A DNA stretch of 64,000 bases from Lophium mytilinum (Eukaryota; Ascomycota; Dothideomycetes; Mytilinidiales; Mytilinidiaceae), in contig MU004182.1 in NCBI GenBank assembly GCA_010093605.1, positions 1,907,195 through 1,971,194 of the forward strand, written 5' to 3'. Positions 14,701-25,756 of this stretch are shown here, piece after piece; positions within the stretch are counted from its first letter, which is position 1, and each line of letters opens with the position of its first letter. The translations under genes and the position numbers were made by a program. The notes under the pieces were generated by a model. It was not told where the DNA came from. It did not search any database and saw only the letters and a program-made list of their open reading frames with translations.

Positions 14701-17700
14701 ATTATAGAGCTACTAATTTATTTACTAGTACTAAGTTTATGCACCTAGTAAATTTACCTTTAAAACCCCTTAAGAAAGCCTAAGTTCTTAAACTAGCTAA
14801 TAGATTAGCTATTGCCTAAAAAGTAATATATAAAGCCCTTCTTAGTATAGATATAAATAGCTATTAAAGCTATTACTAGGCCTATATTACTAACCTAGAA
14901 GACTATAATATTATTATTAGCCTTAACTAGCTCTAAGAATATAATCTAGCTATTAACTAGAAAGCGGGACGCCTAGACTTTATATAATCTTACTATAAGC
15001 CTTACTAGAATTATATATACTATTTTAACCGTAATTCTATTACTATATAGGCTAATAGTATGCGCCCTAAAAATATACTAAATAAATACACTAATTATAA
15101 CGCTACTAATTAGAGACCTATTAGTATAGACGCCTATATACGCATAGCGTCTATCTTTAAATAAAAAGAATAGAAACTTAAATAAATTCTATAATATATC
15201 CTTAAAGCATTAGAAAATAAAAATAAAGACTTTATTATTACCTATAATAGACTCTAGGTTATTGCCTTCTATATAGGTAATAACGTTCTACTTAAAGTAT
15301 ATAAAATATTAGCTAAAGATATTAATAAGTTTATATATATAAAAAAGCACCTCTTCTAAAAAGAGATAGAATAATAGCTTTCTAAATGTCTATATTACTA
15401 TATCTATATATTTAACTAAGTTAAAGCTAATATACTACCTCTATACTAACCTAGAATTAATTATAAAATTAATCTAATAGAGGAAGCTAGTAAACTATCT
15501 AAGGCCTGTCTATATACTATATTAAAGAAAGAACTTAAAGTTATTAAGAAATAGATTAATAATAACCTTAATAAAGGATTTATCTATAAGTTATAATCCT
15601 CTATATCCTTCCCTATACTTCTTATCTAGAAGCCTAAAGGGGGCGTTTATTTCTATATTAACTATAGAGCTATTAATACTATAATAGTTAAAATAAGATA
15701 CCTACTACTACTTATTTAAGAAATACTCTAAAAACTTAGTAACGCTAAATAGTATTCTAAACTAGATATTATTTCTATATTTAATTAAATTTAAATACAG
15801 GAAGAAGATATAGGTCTTATAGCCTTCTCTATATAATAGGGATAGTATAAATCTATTATTATGCCTTTTAGCGTTATAGAAGGCCCTAGGCAATTCTAAT
15901 TCTTTATTAATTAAATATTATATAACTACCTAGATAATTTCTATTTAGCCTATATAGATAACGTTCTAGTCTATATAAATAGCACTAAGAAAGAATATAA
16001 AGAGCACGTTGTAAAAGTACTAGAGAGGCTTAATAAAGCTAGCCTTAATTATAACTTTACTAAATATAAATTTAATAAAATAGAAATTAAGTATCTAGGT
16101 CTTATTATTATAATAGGAGGCGTCTAGATAGACTCTAAGAAAGTAGCTACTATTATTAATTAGAAGACCCCTATATGCCTATATAATATATAAGCCTTTA
16201 TAGAATTTACTAATTTCTACTAATATTTTATATATATATTCTTCTATATAGTCTTACTACTTACATCTATAATAAAGATAACTAATAGAAAGAAGATAAA
16301 GCTTAAAGCTTAATTTATCTAGAATAAAAAATATAAATAAGCGTTTTAGGCGCTAAAAGCAGCATTTACTACTGTACCTATCCTCTACTATTTTTAGTAT
16401 AGTAAAAAGGTCTATATTAAGACTAACACTTTAAACTATATTATTACTAGTATTATATTATAAAAAGGTAAAGACGGCTTACTCTATTCTATTGCCTTCT
16501 TCTCTTCTAAGATAAACCCCTAGGAATATAACTACAAGATCTATAATAAGAAATTACTTACTATTATTAAGGCTTTTAAAGAATAGAGACTAGAACTAGC
16601 TAGCGCTAACCTAGAGAACCCTACTAATATACTTATAGATTATTATAATCTAGAATACTTTATATTAATAAAATACCTAAACTAACGCTAGGCCTATTAG
16701 GCCGGCTTTCTTACTAGTTTTAACTTTAAAATTATCTATTAACTAGGCATCCTAGAGGGGAAACTAGATAGCCTTACTAGATATTTATAGGACCTTTCTA
16801 TAGACCTAAATAATTCTTATTATTAATTTTAATACTAAACTATCCTAAAATCTTATAACCTAGAGAATAGAGTAGTATCTTATTTACTAGATATTTAAAT
16901 AAGCTTACCTAATAATAGCCTAGCCCGCATACTAAATCTAATTAGGCTACTTTCTTACTATAAAGAGTTAGACCCGTTAATAACTATAGAGTTGCAACTA
17001 TTAAAAATATACTCTTAATTTCTTCTTATACCTATATAGCTGCGCAGCTACACGCATAATAATAATAATATTAACTCTAACCCTAACTCTAACTCTAACC
17101 CTAACTCTAACTCTAACTCTAACTCTAATTCTTTTCTTATAGCTAATTCTTCTAAAAATAATAATAATCTTTATATAGAACCTAATCTAGTTTATTAATA
17201 TATACTTACTAATCTATTTAATAAAGGCTACTCTAGCTAGCCGCCTAAACTACTCTTTAACTCTATACTCTATAAACTTATAGCCCTTATATATAATAGT
17301 AAGCGTGCACTCCCTTAATCTCTATGTAATATTATTAGTAATCTTAATATCTTAGAATTTAAAATCCGCCGCAACTAATTATACTATTACGGCCGGTTAT
17401 ATATATCTATGCATAATAATTTATATCTTAAGCTATTATAGCTTACCTATAATACTACTATTAGTAGATATCTAGAAAAGTATAGTATATATAAACTTAT
17501 CTAGCGCTACTACTTCTAGCTAGGTATATGTAATTTAGTTAAAAACTATACTAGCGCCTACTATAGTTATAAATAGTTAAAGGCCTTCTATAATAAGAAG
17601 TAAGGTCTCCTACATTTACTTAATATACTAGAATAGCGCTAGACTAATATTACTATAGACTTTATTATAGAGCTTCCTCTCTATAAGTATAATAGCTAGA

Positions 17701-19306
17701 TCTATACTAAGATTCTTATTATTATCTACTATATAAGTAAAAAATATTACTATATTTCTATAAGCGGCACCTCTATCTATAATATTATTAACGCCTTTCT
17801 CTATAAGATCTACCGCCTCTATAGCCTCCCCTATATTATTATTAGTAATTATAATCTATAATTTATTTTAGATATTTAGAAACGTGTTTATAAGTATATT
17901 AGCGTCTATTAGAATATTTCTATAGTAGCCTACCTAGAAACTAATAGATAAATAGAGAACGTAAACGCTGTTATAAAGGCCTACCTTAGATAATTTATTA
18001 ATTACTGCTAGAATAACTAGGTTAACTACTTATCTATTAGTAAGTTCTTAGTAAATAACTAAGTTAATACTTCTACTATAATAATGCTATTCTTTATTAA
18101 TAAGGGTTTTTACCTACGTTCCGGGCTTAAGCCTCTACCGGGCGTAATAAATAACGTACTAGACCCTCTACCTACGCCCGCTCTTAGTACTAACGCTACT
18201 ATCTATTACTATTAGCTTAAAGAAGATATATATATTAACTAGATAAAAGATATTCTAAATAAATATAAGGCTATAATAACTTAGATATAAACTAAATAAG
18301 TAGATTATATAAATTAGTACTATAATCCTCCCCTAAAGCTCTAAGTTAATAACTAGGTATAGCTTAACGCATGTAATATAAAGACTACCTAACTAAATAA
18401 ATTACTTAATTATAAGAACCTTAGTCCCTTCTATATTACTAAAGTTATTAATAATAGTTATACCTTCTAGCTTAACTTTATAAATATAAGCCTTAAAGGC
18501 TTTTAAACGCACCCCGTCTTCTATCTATACCTTCTCTACCTAGATAGGTTCTATCCGCTGCTAGGCTAACGCTAGCCACCGCTACCTTCTATTTAGGTAA
18601 TTAACCCTATTATATCTAAATCTATTAAATAATACACAATTACACGCATTATTAATAGCCGCTAGCGCGGCCGCGGACTAAAAGAATACTACTACCTTAA
18701 ATATAAAGAACTTTATAAAGAGTATACTATACTATAGAAATAGTAACTATAGAAATAGTTTATACCTAAAGCCGCGGATCTAATTAGTAAATTCTATAAT
18801 CTTAACTCTAATGCTAACGGTTCTTATCTAGACTTTAAATCTAATAATAACTAGCGCGCGCGCCTTACTAATAATAATAACCTCTCTACTAACTATCTAT
18901 AATTATAATTACTCTATATTAAGTTATATTCTTATCTTTATATAATTACCTCGCTGCACCTCTATACCGTAATTAATAGCCTTATATAGTTTATTATAAC
19001 TTTATATATAATAACTATAATAAGATTAGAATTCTTAGCCGCATAAAGTGGGCTAAGCTATTATAATAGGAAAGCCCTTATAAGTAACGCCTTAAGTACG
19101 CTAGCTTCTTATATATTAGTATATAATTAATAATTAGTAAACTACGCTATATAATTTACTATACTAGATAACTATTTACGCCCTTATATTTAAACCTAAT
19201 AGCTAATTACACCCTTATATTTAAACCCTATAGGGCCTATAATACTATTTCTTTTTCCTTTTTCTTATTCTTTTTATTTTTCTTCTAGCGTTCTTAAATA
19301 GGGGGG

Positions 19307-19554
19307 TAGTATAATAGATTACGCTCTACCCTCTAGTTATATATTTACCTATTACTAGCCTTCTACCTCTATATCTATTATATTACCTAGCGCCGCCTAT
19401 ATACTAGCCCGCCTAGTACCTACGCGCCTCTCTTCTCTATATATATAGTTTCTACCTAAAAGCCTCTCTTTCTACTTCTTATATAACCTCTTAAAATTAA
19501 CCTATCTAGTTATCTTATACTACTAAGCTTCTCTATACTATAACTATAATATTA
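19307..19554 (+). repeat. LTR 2 of the chromovirus array
   Basis: Second copy of the roughly 250 bp LTR. It is preceded by a G-rich run just before TAGTATAATAG, which fits a polypurine tract at a 3' LTR. Differences from the other two copies are mainly C/T and G/A. Confidence 0.7.
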
Positions 19555-20814
19555 GGTATAAACTAAATAAGTAGATTATATAAATTAGTACTATAATTCT
19601 CTACTAAAGCTTTAAATTAATAACTAGGTATAGCTTAATATATATAATATAAAGACTACCTAACTAAATAAATTACTTAATTATAAAAACCTTAGTTCTT
19701 TCCGCATTACTAAGGTTATTAATAATAGTTACGCCTTCTAGCTTAACTTTATAAATATAAGCCTTAAAGGCTCTTAAACGCACTCTATCTTCTACCTATA
19801 TCTTCTCTACCTAGATAGGTTCTATCTACTGCTAGGCTAATACTAGCTACTACTACCTTTTATCTAGATAATTAACTCTATTACCTTTAAATCTATTAAA
19901 TAATACCTAATTATATAAATTATTAATAGCCGCTAGCGCAGCTACAGACTAAAAGAACGCCGCTATCTTAAATATAAAGAACTTTATAAAGGTTATACTA
20001 TACTATAGAAATAGTAACTATAGAAATAGTTTATACCTAAAGCCGCGGATTTAATTAGTAAATTCTATAATCTTAACTCTAATGCTAATAGTTTTTATCT
20101 AGACTTTAAATCTAATAATAACTAGCGCGCGTGCCTTACTAATAATAATAACCTCTCTACTAACTATCTATAATTATAATTACTCTATAATAAGCTATAT
20201 TCTTATTTTTATATAATTACCTTACTATACCTCTATACTATAATTAATAGCCTTATATAGTTTATTATAACTTTATATATAATAACTATAATAAGATTAG
20301 AATTCTTAGCTATATAAAGTAGGCTAAGCTATTATAATAGAAAAGCCCTTATAAGTAATACCTTAAGTATACTAGCTTCTTATATATTAGTATATAATTA
20401 ATAATTAGCTAAACTATACTATATAATTTTATCTTCTAACCGGCCTAATAATTTAATAACTATTTACGCCTTTATATTTAAACCCGGTATAACTTAGATA
20501 CTCTTTTCTTTTTTCTTTTATTTTTACTTTATTTTTACTTCTAGCGTTCTTAAACGGGGGGGTAGTATAATAGATTACGCCCCGCCCTCTAGTTATATAT
20601 TTACCTATTACTAGCTACTAGCCTTCTACTTCTATATCTATTATATTACCTAGCACTATCTATATGCTAGCCTACCTAGCGCCTATACGCCTCTCTTCTC
20701 TATATATATAGCTTCTTTCTAGAGGCCTCTCTTTCTACTTCTTATATAACCTTTTAAAATTAACCTATCTAGTTACTTTATACTACTAAGCTTCTCTATA
20801 CTATAACTATAATA
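19555..20814 (+). mobile_element. 3' fragment of the same LTR retroelement family (copy C)
   Basis: Immediately after the 3' LTR of copy B, the sequence repeats the stretch from about 18,284 to 19,306 (integrase tail, chromodomain region and purine tract) and then a third LTR at about 20,564-20,814. This is a tandem 3' fragment, LTR-body end-LTR, as expected from unequal recombination between neighbouring copies. It carries no independent coding capacity and is RIP-degraded like its neighbours. Confidence 0.75.
20564..20814 (+). repeat. LTR 3 of the chromovirus array
   Basis: Third copy of the LTR, preceded by the same G-rich tract as LTR 2. It ends where a different tandem repeat (20,815 onward) begins. 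Confidence 0.7.
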
Positions 20815-21170
20815 TATATACCTTTTAGTATATATCTACTTTTTTAGAATTATAAATATATTATAGAATAGCTAGACTTAGTATTAAATATAGAAAATAA
20901 AGTAGAAGATAGGCTAGTACTTTATAGTTATAGTAGGTAGTTTAGAGTTATATTAAGGGTTAAGATATAGCATTAAAAGCCCTCTATAAGAATTTCTTAG
21001 TATACCTATATACCTTTTAGTATATATCTACTTTCTTAGAATTATAGCCGCGTTATAGTATAGCTAAACTTAGTATTAGATAGAGGAGATAGAGTAGAAG
21101 ATAGGCTAATACCTTATAGTTATAGTAGGTTATTTAGTATTATATTAAGGGTTAAGATATAGCGTTAAAA
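20815..21170. repeat. Two-unit direct tandem repeat, period about 188 bp
   Basis: The block starting TATACCTTTTAGTATATATC at about 20,817 recurs at about 21,005 and stays aligned for about 160 bp, through a shared GGGTTAAGATATAGC. Differences are mostly transitions, consistent with RIP. It lies between LTR 3 and the unique DNA. I cannot tell whether it is part of another element. Confidence 0.7.
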
Positions 21171-21222
21171 GTTAGCTATTTTAGCTATTTATTCCTTATA
21201 AACCGTGCCTAAATGTCCTTAG

Positions 21223-21283
21223 ACCCTCTATAAGGAATGCCGTTATCACGTGCCGTAATAACGGGCCTTCCTTGGTAGAGGGT
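21223..21283. repeat. Imperfect inverted repeat at the edge of the AT-rich block
   Basis: Left arm 21,223-21,246 and right arm 21,258-21,283 are complementary with a few mismatches (ACCCTCTA with TAGAGGGT, CCGTTAT with ATAACGG) around a short spacer containing CACGTG. A second perfect pair, ATTCCTTATA at about 21,191 and TATAAGGAAT at about 21,229, overlaps the left arm. This palindrome sits exactly where AT-rich sequence gives way to normal composition and could be the end of a mobile element. Confidence 0.55.
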
Positions 21284-21566
21284 TTGAGGGCAACTAAGAT
21301 AAGGATGCGACACCCTAGCGCAATGCATAAACACATGACTGGATGGCAGTATGGCTATCTAAATCATGAACGATATCGGCAGTATCTGCGGTACTTACTG
21401 CAAACTTAATTCGCCATGGTAAACATTATAAAGTCAATGGGTGAGTTCAAGCATTAAAGACACGTGCATACCGTAAGACTGACTTCTTTGGAGTATATCG
21501 CATATTCAAGAGGTCCAAGCAGAGAATAATGCTAATCGATCAGATTGTGGGTATATCTAGTGGTCT
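21284..21566. other. Intergenic, no gene seen
   Basis: Normal-composition DNA between the AT-rich block and the 3' end of the DUF2306 gene. No ORF, tRNA or clear repeat. Confidence 0.6.
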
Positions 21567-22616
21567 TCATACCTCGTCTTCACTTCTAGGATCCTGAACC
21601 TTCAAGCCCATTTCAATTTGCCTCTCAACGCTCACTTGCCTCAATCTCTCGCTCTCCTTTGGCGTCAAACTGAGATAGACTTCCACGCCTATCGCATGGA
21701 TAGCTAGCGCCAGCCATAATGCCATCCCAAAGCTCATCCGTAGACTCGCGCCAATCTCCTCGGGCCGGTTCTGGAAAGACGCATGCACAGCAACGTACTG
21801 ATTGACTTTGGCATTGGAAATGCTGCATAGCGGATAGCGGCCGCCGTAAGAACCGCCAGACCTTGCGTAAATGGAATTGATCTCGCCACAGGACATTACT
21901 GTGTTGAAAGAGTCCACCTTGGTGATGATCTGCGCGGATATTATCATGATAATGCGCAGCGTTATGATAGTGCCTAAATAGAACACGGCTCTCAACATCC
22001 ACGCGCGGTGTTGGTCGATCTGGAGTTGCTTGACATTGTAGTATGCATGACATATGCTGGTAGTTGACAAGATGGCAAGGACGCCTAGCCCGGCTTGAGT
22101 TTCGAGTGATCCTCCGAAGGCATGTCGAGCGATCATTAGAGCGCCCACGTTGCTTATGAAGACGAGAAAGATAACAAGGTAGCCATTGATGCGGTGGAAT
22201 AGGAGGAACTTGTAGCGGATGATGGGGACAAATTGCCAGACCATAAGGAACCCTGCGGGCAAGATGGCCGCGAGATGGATCGTTATGCCGATGCGATAGA
22301 AGCCGGACTTAAACCAGTACCACTCTCCAGGCGAACTTCCGTTGCGGTAGCTGCTTTGCGCAGAGCCTCCGACGTTCAGATAGGGGAGGCGCGCGAGGGT
22401 GAAGCCCATCATGGCACCAGCAAAGACAATGACTGCCTAGGTAAGCGGATTGAAATAAAGATGTCGCCTTTCACACTTACAGAGCGCGAGATTGTAGCCT
22501 TTCTTGAAGCCAACAGACTGATGTGTCTTTTGCCAAAACGTTACGGTCTTGTTTGGGGCCTTGTGGTCCTCCACTTTTCCAGAGTCTACACACAAAGCCG
22601 AAGCTGAGGATGACAT
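21567..22616 (-). CDS. DUF2306 family membrane protein
   Basis: Two exons on the minus strand, 22,616-22,481 and 22,432-21,567, separated by a 48-nt intron (GTAAGT donor, CAG acceptor), giving about 333 residues. The long exon alone would start at an internal Met; the upstream exon supplies the ATG and completes the first membrane helix (ALFIVFAGAMMGF). The protein has several hydrophobic helices and the family hallmarks HRINGY and DQHRAWMLR, the latter a conserved motif of the DUF2306 (predicted membrane protein) family common in fungi. No enzymatic function is established for the family. The C-terminal tail is acidic and cytosolic in character. It is divergent from the Zn2Cys6 gene to its right, sharing a 601-bp intergenic region, so co-regulation is possible but unproven. 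Confidence 0.85.
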
Positions 22617-23217
22617 CTCGTCGGTAGTAATGGGATTCGTTCTTTTGCCAGAAAGACTAGTATATTAAGAGTGGGACGGAGTGTTTAGCCGATATGGCTT
22701 TACAAATGCGGAGGTCTTTGAGATGTAACATTGTGAAAAGAGGTCGTAGAACGAGGAATATATACCAATCTTAGAGTTCGCGTCATGGCATCTCCGCTGT
22801 CCTTAAGTAGAACTAGGCGACAAGACCCAGTTAGGACAGGATGATGGGGTGTATCGATCGTGATAGCCGGAGAGATCTTAGAGAGGGGAAGGTTACGTCT
22901 AATCCCCTTCAGGTCGAGCCTACGACGCTAGCATTGGCCTGCCAGCTAGTCCTCTTCGGGTCGAGCTCGCGAGATCTTGGCACATCTTAGGGGTCTCACA
23001 CGTCACTACCAGCCACAGTGTGTTACTCGGACACTCCAACAATGTAACCTTTTTCTCTCTGTCTTACTCACATCGCGGTGCTAGTCAGGATTTGGCTTGC
23101 GTGGATGTACTGGTAGAATACCACCAGAATATGGCAATACCCGAGTGACTGGCCGGGTCTCCATCATAGCGATTCGTTACTTTCACCGTCGGCAACCAGC
23201 GAGCACGTCCCTGAACA
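22617..23217. promoter_or_regulatory. Divergent intergenic region (DUF2306 gene / Zn2Cys6 regulator)
   Basis: 601 bp between the two divergent start codons. It holds a pair of direct repeats near 22,910-22,965 (CTTCAGGTCGAGC and CTTCGGGTCGAGC). No TATA box could be assigned with confidence. Confidence 0.5.
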
Positions 23218-24782
23218 ATGGGTTTCACAGGAAAGCCAAGCCGGGGCTGTGAAGTGTGCCGCAGACGTCGTATCAAGGTAAGCCTGATCGAAATAGCCGT
23301 GGAGTGGTCGAATGATTGACTACTGACGAGGTCCAGTGCGATGAAGCCTTGCCTGGCTGCTCTCACTGCGCTAAGAGGCAAATCGTATGCCCTGGATATC
23401 GTTCCCAATTTGACGTTGCTTGGCGAAATCAAAACTTCGTAGCGGAGCATGCAGTCCTCCGCAGAAAGAAGGCCATCGACAAGGCTGATCGTGATGGTGC
23501 CGCAAGAACTCAAGTGGAACGTCATGCCTACTCTAAAATCCCGAAGTCTTTACCCCAAGACTATGAGCAATATGCCATAAATTTCTTTCTCTCTTCATAC
23601 ATCCTGCTGCCGAAGGATCCCGGCGTACGTCGAGGCTTGCTAGACTGTTTGTATCCAGTTTGGACTCAGATTTATTCTACGTCACCTCTGAAACCGGCTC
23701 TTACAGCAGTGGCTTCATGCATGCTGGAGGGATGGTCCCGACTTAGGCCAGATATATCTGTATCACTTTCACGAAAGCACTACGTGAAAGGTGTAGCAGC
23801 ACTAAGGGAAGCCCTAGAAGAAAACAAAGACATTGGGGACGACGTGCTTTTGGCATCACTCATGCTAGACATGTATGAAGAGGTGGTTTCATTCATGACC
23901 GGGACCCGCTCGTTTAGTCCTCATGTTCACGGGACCGCCTCGTTGATTGCTCAACGACGGCGGCAGCCCGTCAACAACAAGACGTCCCAAAGAGTTCTGC
24001 TTGGCGCACGAAGCCAAGTCGTGACAAGGGTATTAGCCAATGCCCAACCTTCTCCGTTTGATCCGTCCGAGTGGAGCGATGTAACGCATTATGTCTTAGA
24101 AACACCGGCACTCATACTGGATGACCTTAACATTGACGTAGCAAATATCCACGCTGCTGCTTCATGCCTCAACTCAAAGATTACGCAGAGGGACCTCGCG
24201 TGGGAGATACTACAGACGACAATTGAGCTCGACCAAAGATTGCTAGCCTGGGCAAGCTCCACAGCTCCAGTGGAATGGATGCCCGTCCGAGTCGCCGGTC
24301 CAGAATGCATCCCACAGGGCGTGCGCGACGCGGGCCTATATCACGAATATTGCCATGTGCACAAGAGCATTTTCGTTACCGGCACGCTCAACATATACTC
24401 TACTTCACGCATCAAACTTCAGTTAGCAATTCTCGCCTGTCTAGACCATTTGGGGATCGCCAGTTCCGATGCCGCACGAGTGACAGCTTTGGAGATTATC
24501 CAAGACTTAGCGGACAACGTGTGTGCTAGCGTGCCATTTCACCTAGGGAATAGAACGGAGCCTAGTCGCATCGACGACAAGTCTGTTCAATACCCTCATA
24601 TTGCAGGAATCCGGGTTCCCGATCACCATTACGCAGCGGCGGCTGCGTTTGGCGGATATCTGCTCACAAGACCACTGGTAGAGGTTCTCACGGCTCGCTG
24701 TCCCTTAAGGACTGGACAGCGAGAATGGATTGGGGGACAAATGCAGAGACTCAAGCAGATTTATGCCATTCGACCGATATAA
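23218..24782 (+). CDS. Zn2Cys6 transcription factor (Fungal_trans_2 type)
   Basis: Two exons, 23,218-23,277 and 23,331-24,782, about 503 residues. The first exon is only 20 codons and holds the first half of the binuclear zinc cluster (GCEVCRRRRIK). A 53-nt intron with a CTGAC branch site splits the cluster, and exon 2 continues VQCDEALPGCSHCAKRQIVCPGY, so all six cysteines are present in the usual C-X2-C-X6-C...C-X2-C-X6-C order. An FDVAWRNQN stretch directly after the cluster is typical of this subclass. The rest is mostly helical and fits the fungal-specific regulatory domain PF11951. It is expected to be a nuclear DNA-binding regulator; targets are unknown. It could govern the DUF2306 gene divergent to it or the catabolic block downstream. 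Confidence 0.88.
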
Positions 24783-25756
24783 ACCAACTCTCAACTTTAC
24801 TTCGAGTTTCTCCAGAGTAATTACGTTTGGCAGACGAGACTCTGTGCGTGATCGCCACTGCGTTCATTCTAGTACACGTTCGAAAATGCAATGAAAGCCT
24901 CCAGAAGTAGCCTCTTCGAACTTTGAAAGCTTTACTTCTGTTTTGCCTAGAGCTTTAATATGGCATCAAAGAATATCAGACATCGCAAGACAGATGCACG
25001 CAAACTTCCGTCTCGGAGCTATGTGGAGGAACTACGAGGAGACTAGAATGACTACCTGATAGCGACAGGTTAGATGCCTCTACAGATTGCTATGAGCTTC
25101 AGGAATGTGCAGCAAGTTGACATGTCTCTCGATTCGAAAGGTTCTTTGACTTCAACCTTTGACGGGAGCACCATCTTGGAAAAGCATCAGCTCCAACAGA
25201 TGGTTGAGGCGTGCCCTCGAGAGACGATTTTGATGGTAACGGTAGTGTTGAGTAAATCAACCGCAGGAGCGGCGTCTGGAGGCAGGTAACTTTGATGCAG
25301 CTGATGTAGCCCTAGTGGTGCGACAACAACGAGAGACTTTTGATGGTGACTTGAGATTGGGGAGATAACGGCTGCACGACTTCCGCCGCTAAATCCATAC
25401 TCTTCTGTGCTAGTATGGTTCATGACGCCAGGGTCTCGGTATGGGATAGCGCCGCGGAGCTCTACATAACTCGTATCTTATCGCGGTCCTTTCTCTGCCT
25501 GTTCCCTTGCTATGCATTACTTGAGAAAATAGCTTGATACTAAACCTGGACTCCTCCACTGAAACCTCCAAGGTGCGATACCACTAATACGGCATTTAAG
25601 AAAGCAGCATCGCGTCGGTTCGCTCCGCTCCGACTGCAAGTCCCACTTCTACACTATCCGAAACCATAACACCCAAGCGCACGTGAAGTTTTCTCGGCTG
25701 CAAGTGTGTCCATCGGGTCCGAAGAACCTTGACGGTTTGTTCAATCGAAAAACGGT
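24783..25756. other. Intergenic region, about 970 bp
   Basis: Only short ORFs without family resemblance or splice support. It serves as the 3' flank of one regulator gene and the promoter of the next. Confidence 0.6.

Larger units (their letters stand above)
11484..19554 (+). mobile_element. Ty3/Gypsy chromovirus-type LTR retroelement fossil, copy B (full layout)
   Basis: Full-layout element of about 8.1 kb: 5' LTR about 11,484-11,727, gag about 12.2-14.5 kb, then protease/reverse transcriptase about 14.7-16.4 kb (an RT active-site region is recognisable near 15,950), RNase H, integrase core about 17.6-18.2 kb, an integrase tail and chromodomain-like segment about 18.3-18.9 kb, a purine-rich tract before the 3' LTR, and the 3' LTR about 19,307-19,554. 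The RT-then-integrase order plus a chromodomain points to the Ty3/Gypsy chromovirus lineage. The 5' LTR also serves as the 3' LTR of copy A, so the two probably form a tandem array made by recombination. The coding part is thoroughly broken, with dozens of stops from RIP, and the element is a fossil. Confidence 0.75.

Noticed and set aside
17071-17128. Telomere-like CCCTAA/CTAACT hexamer run
   Set aside because: It lies at the same place in the pol region of both retroelement copies (also about 10,296-10,325) and is mainly AACTCT, so it is a low-complexity coding repeat of the element, not an interstitial telomere.
25074-25289. 71-residue plus-strand ORF
   Set aside because: No similarity, no splice partners, lies in the promoter region of a regulator gene.
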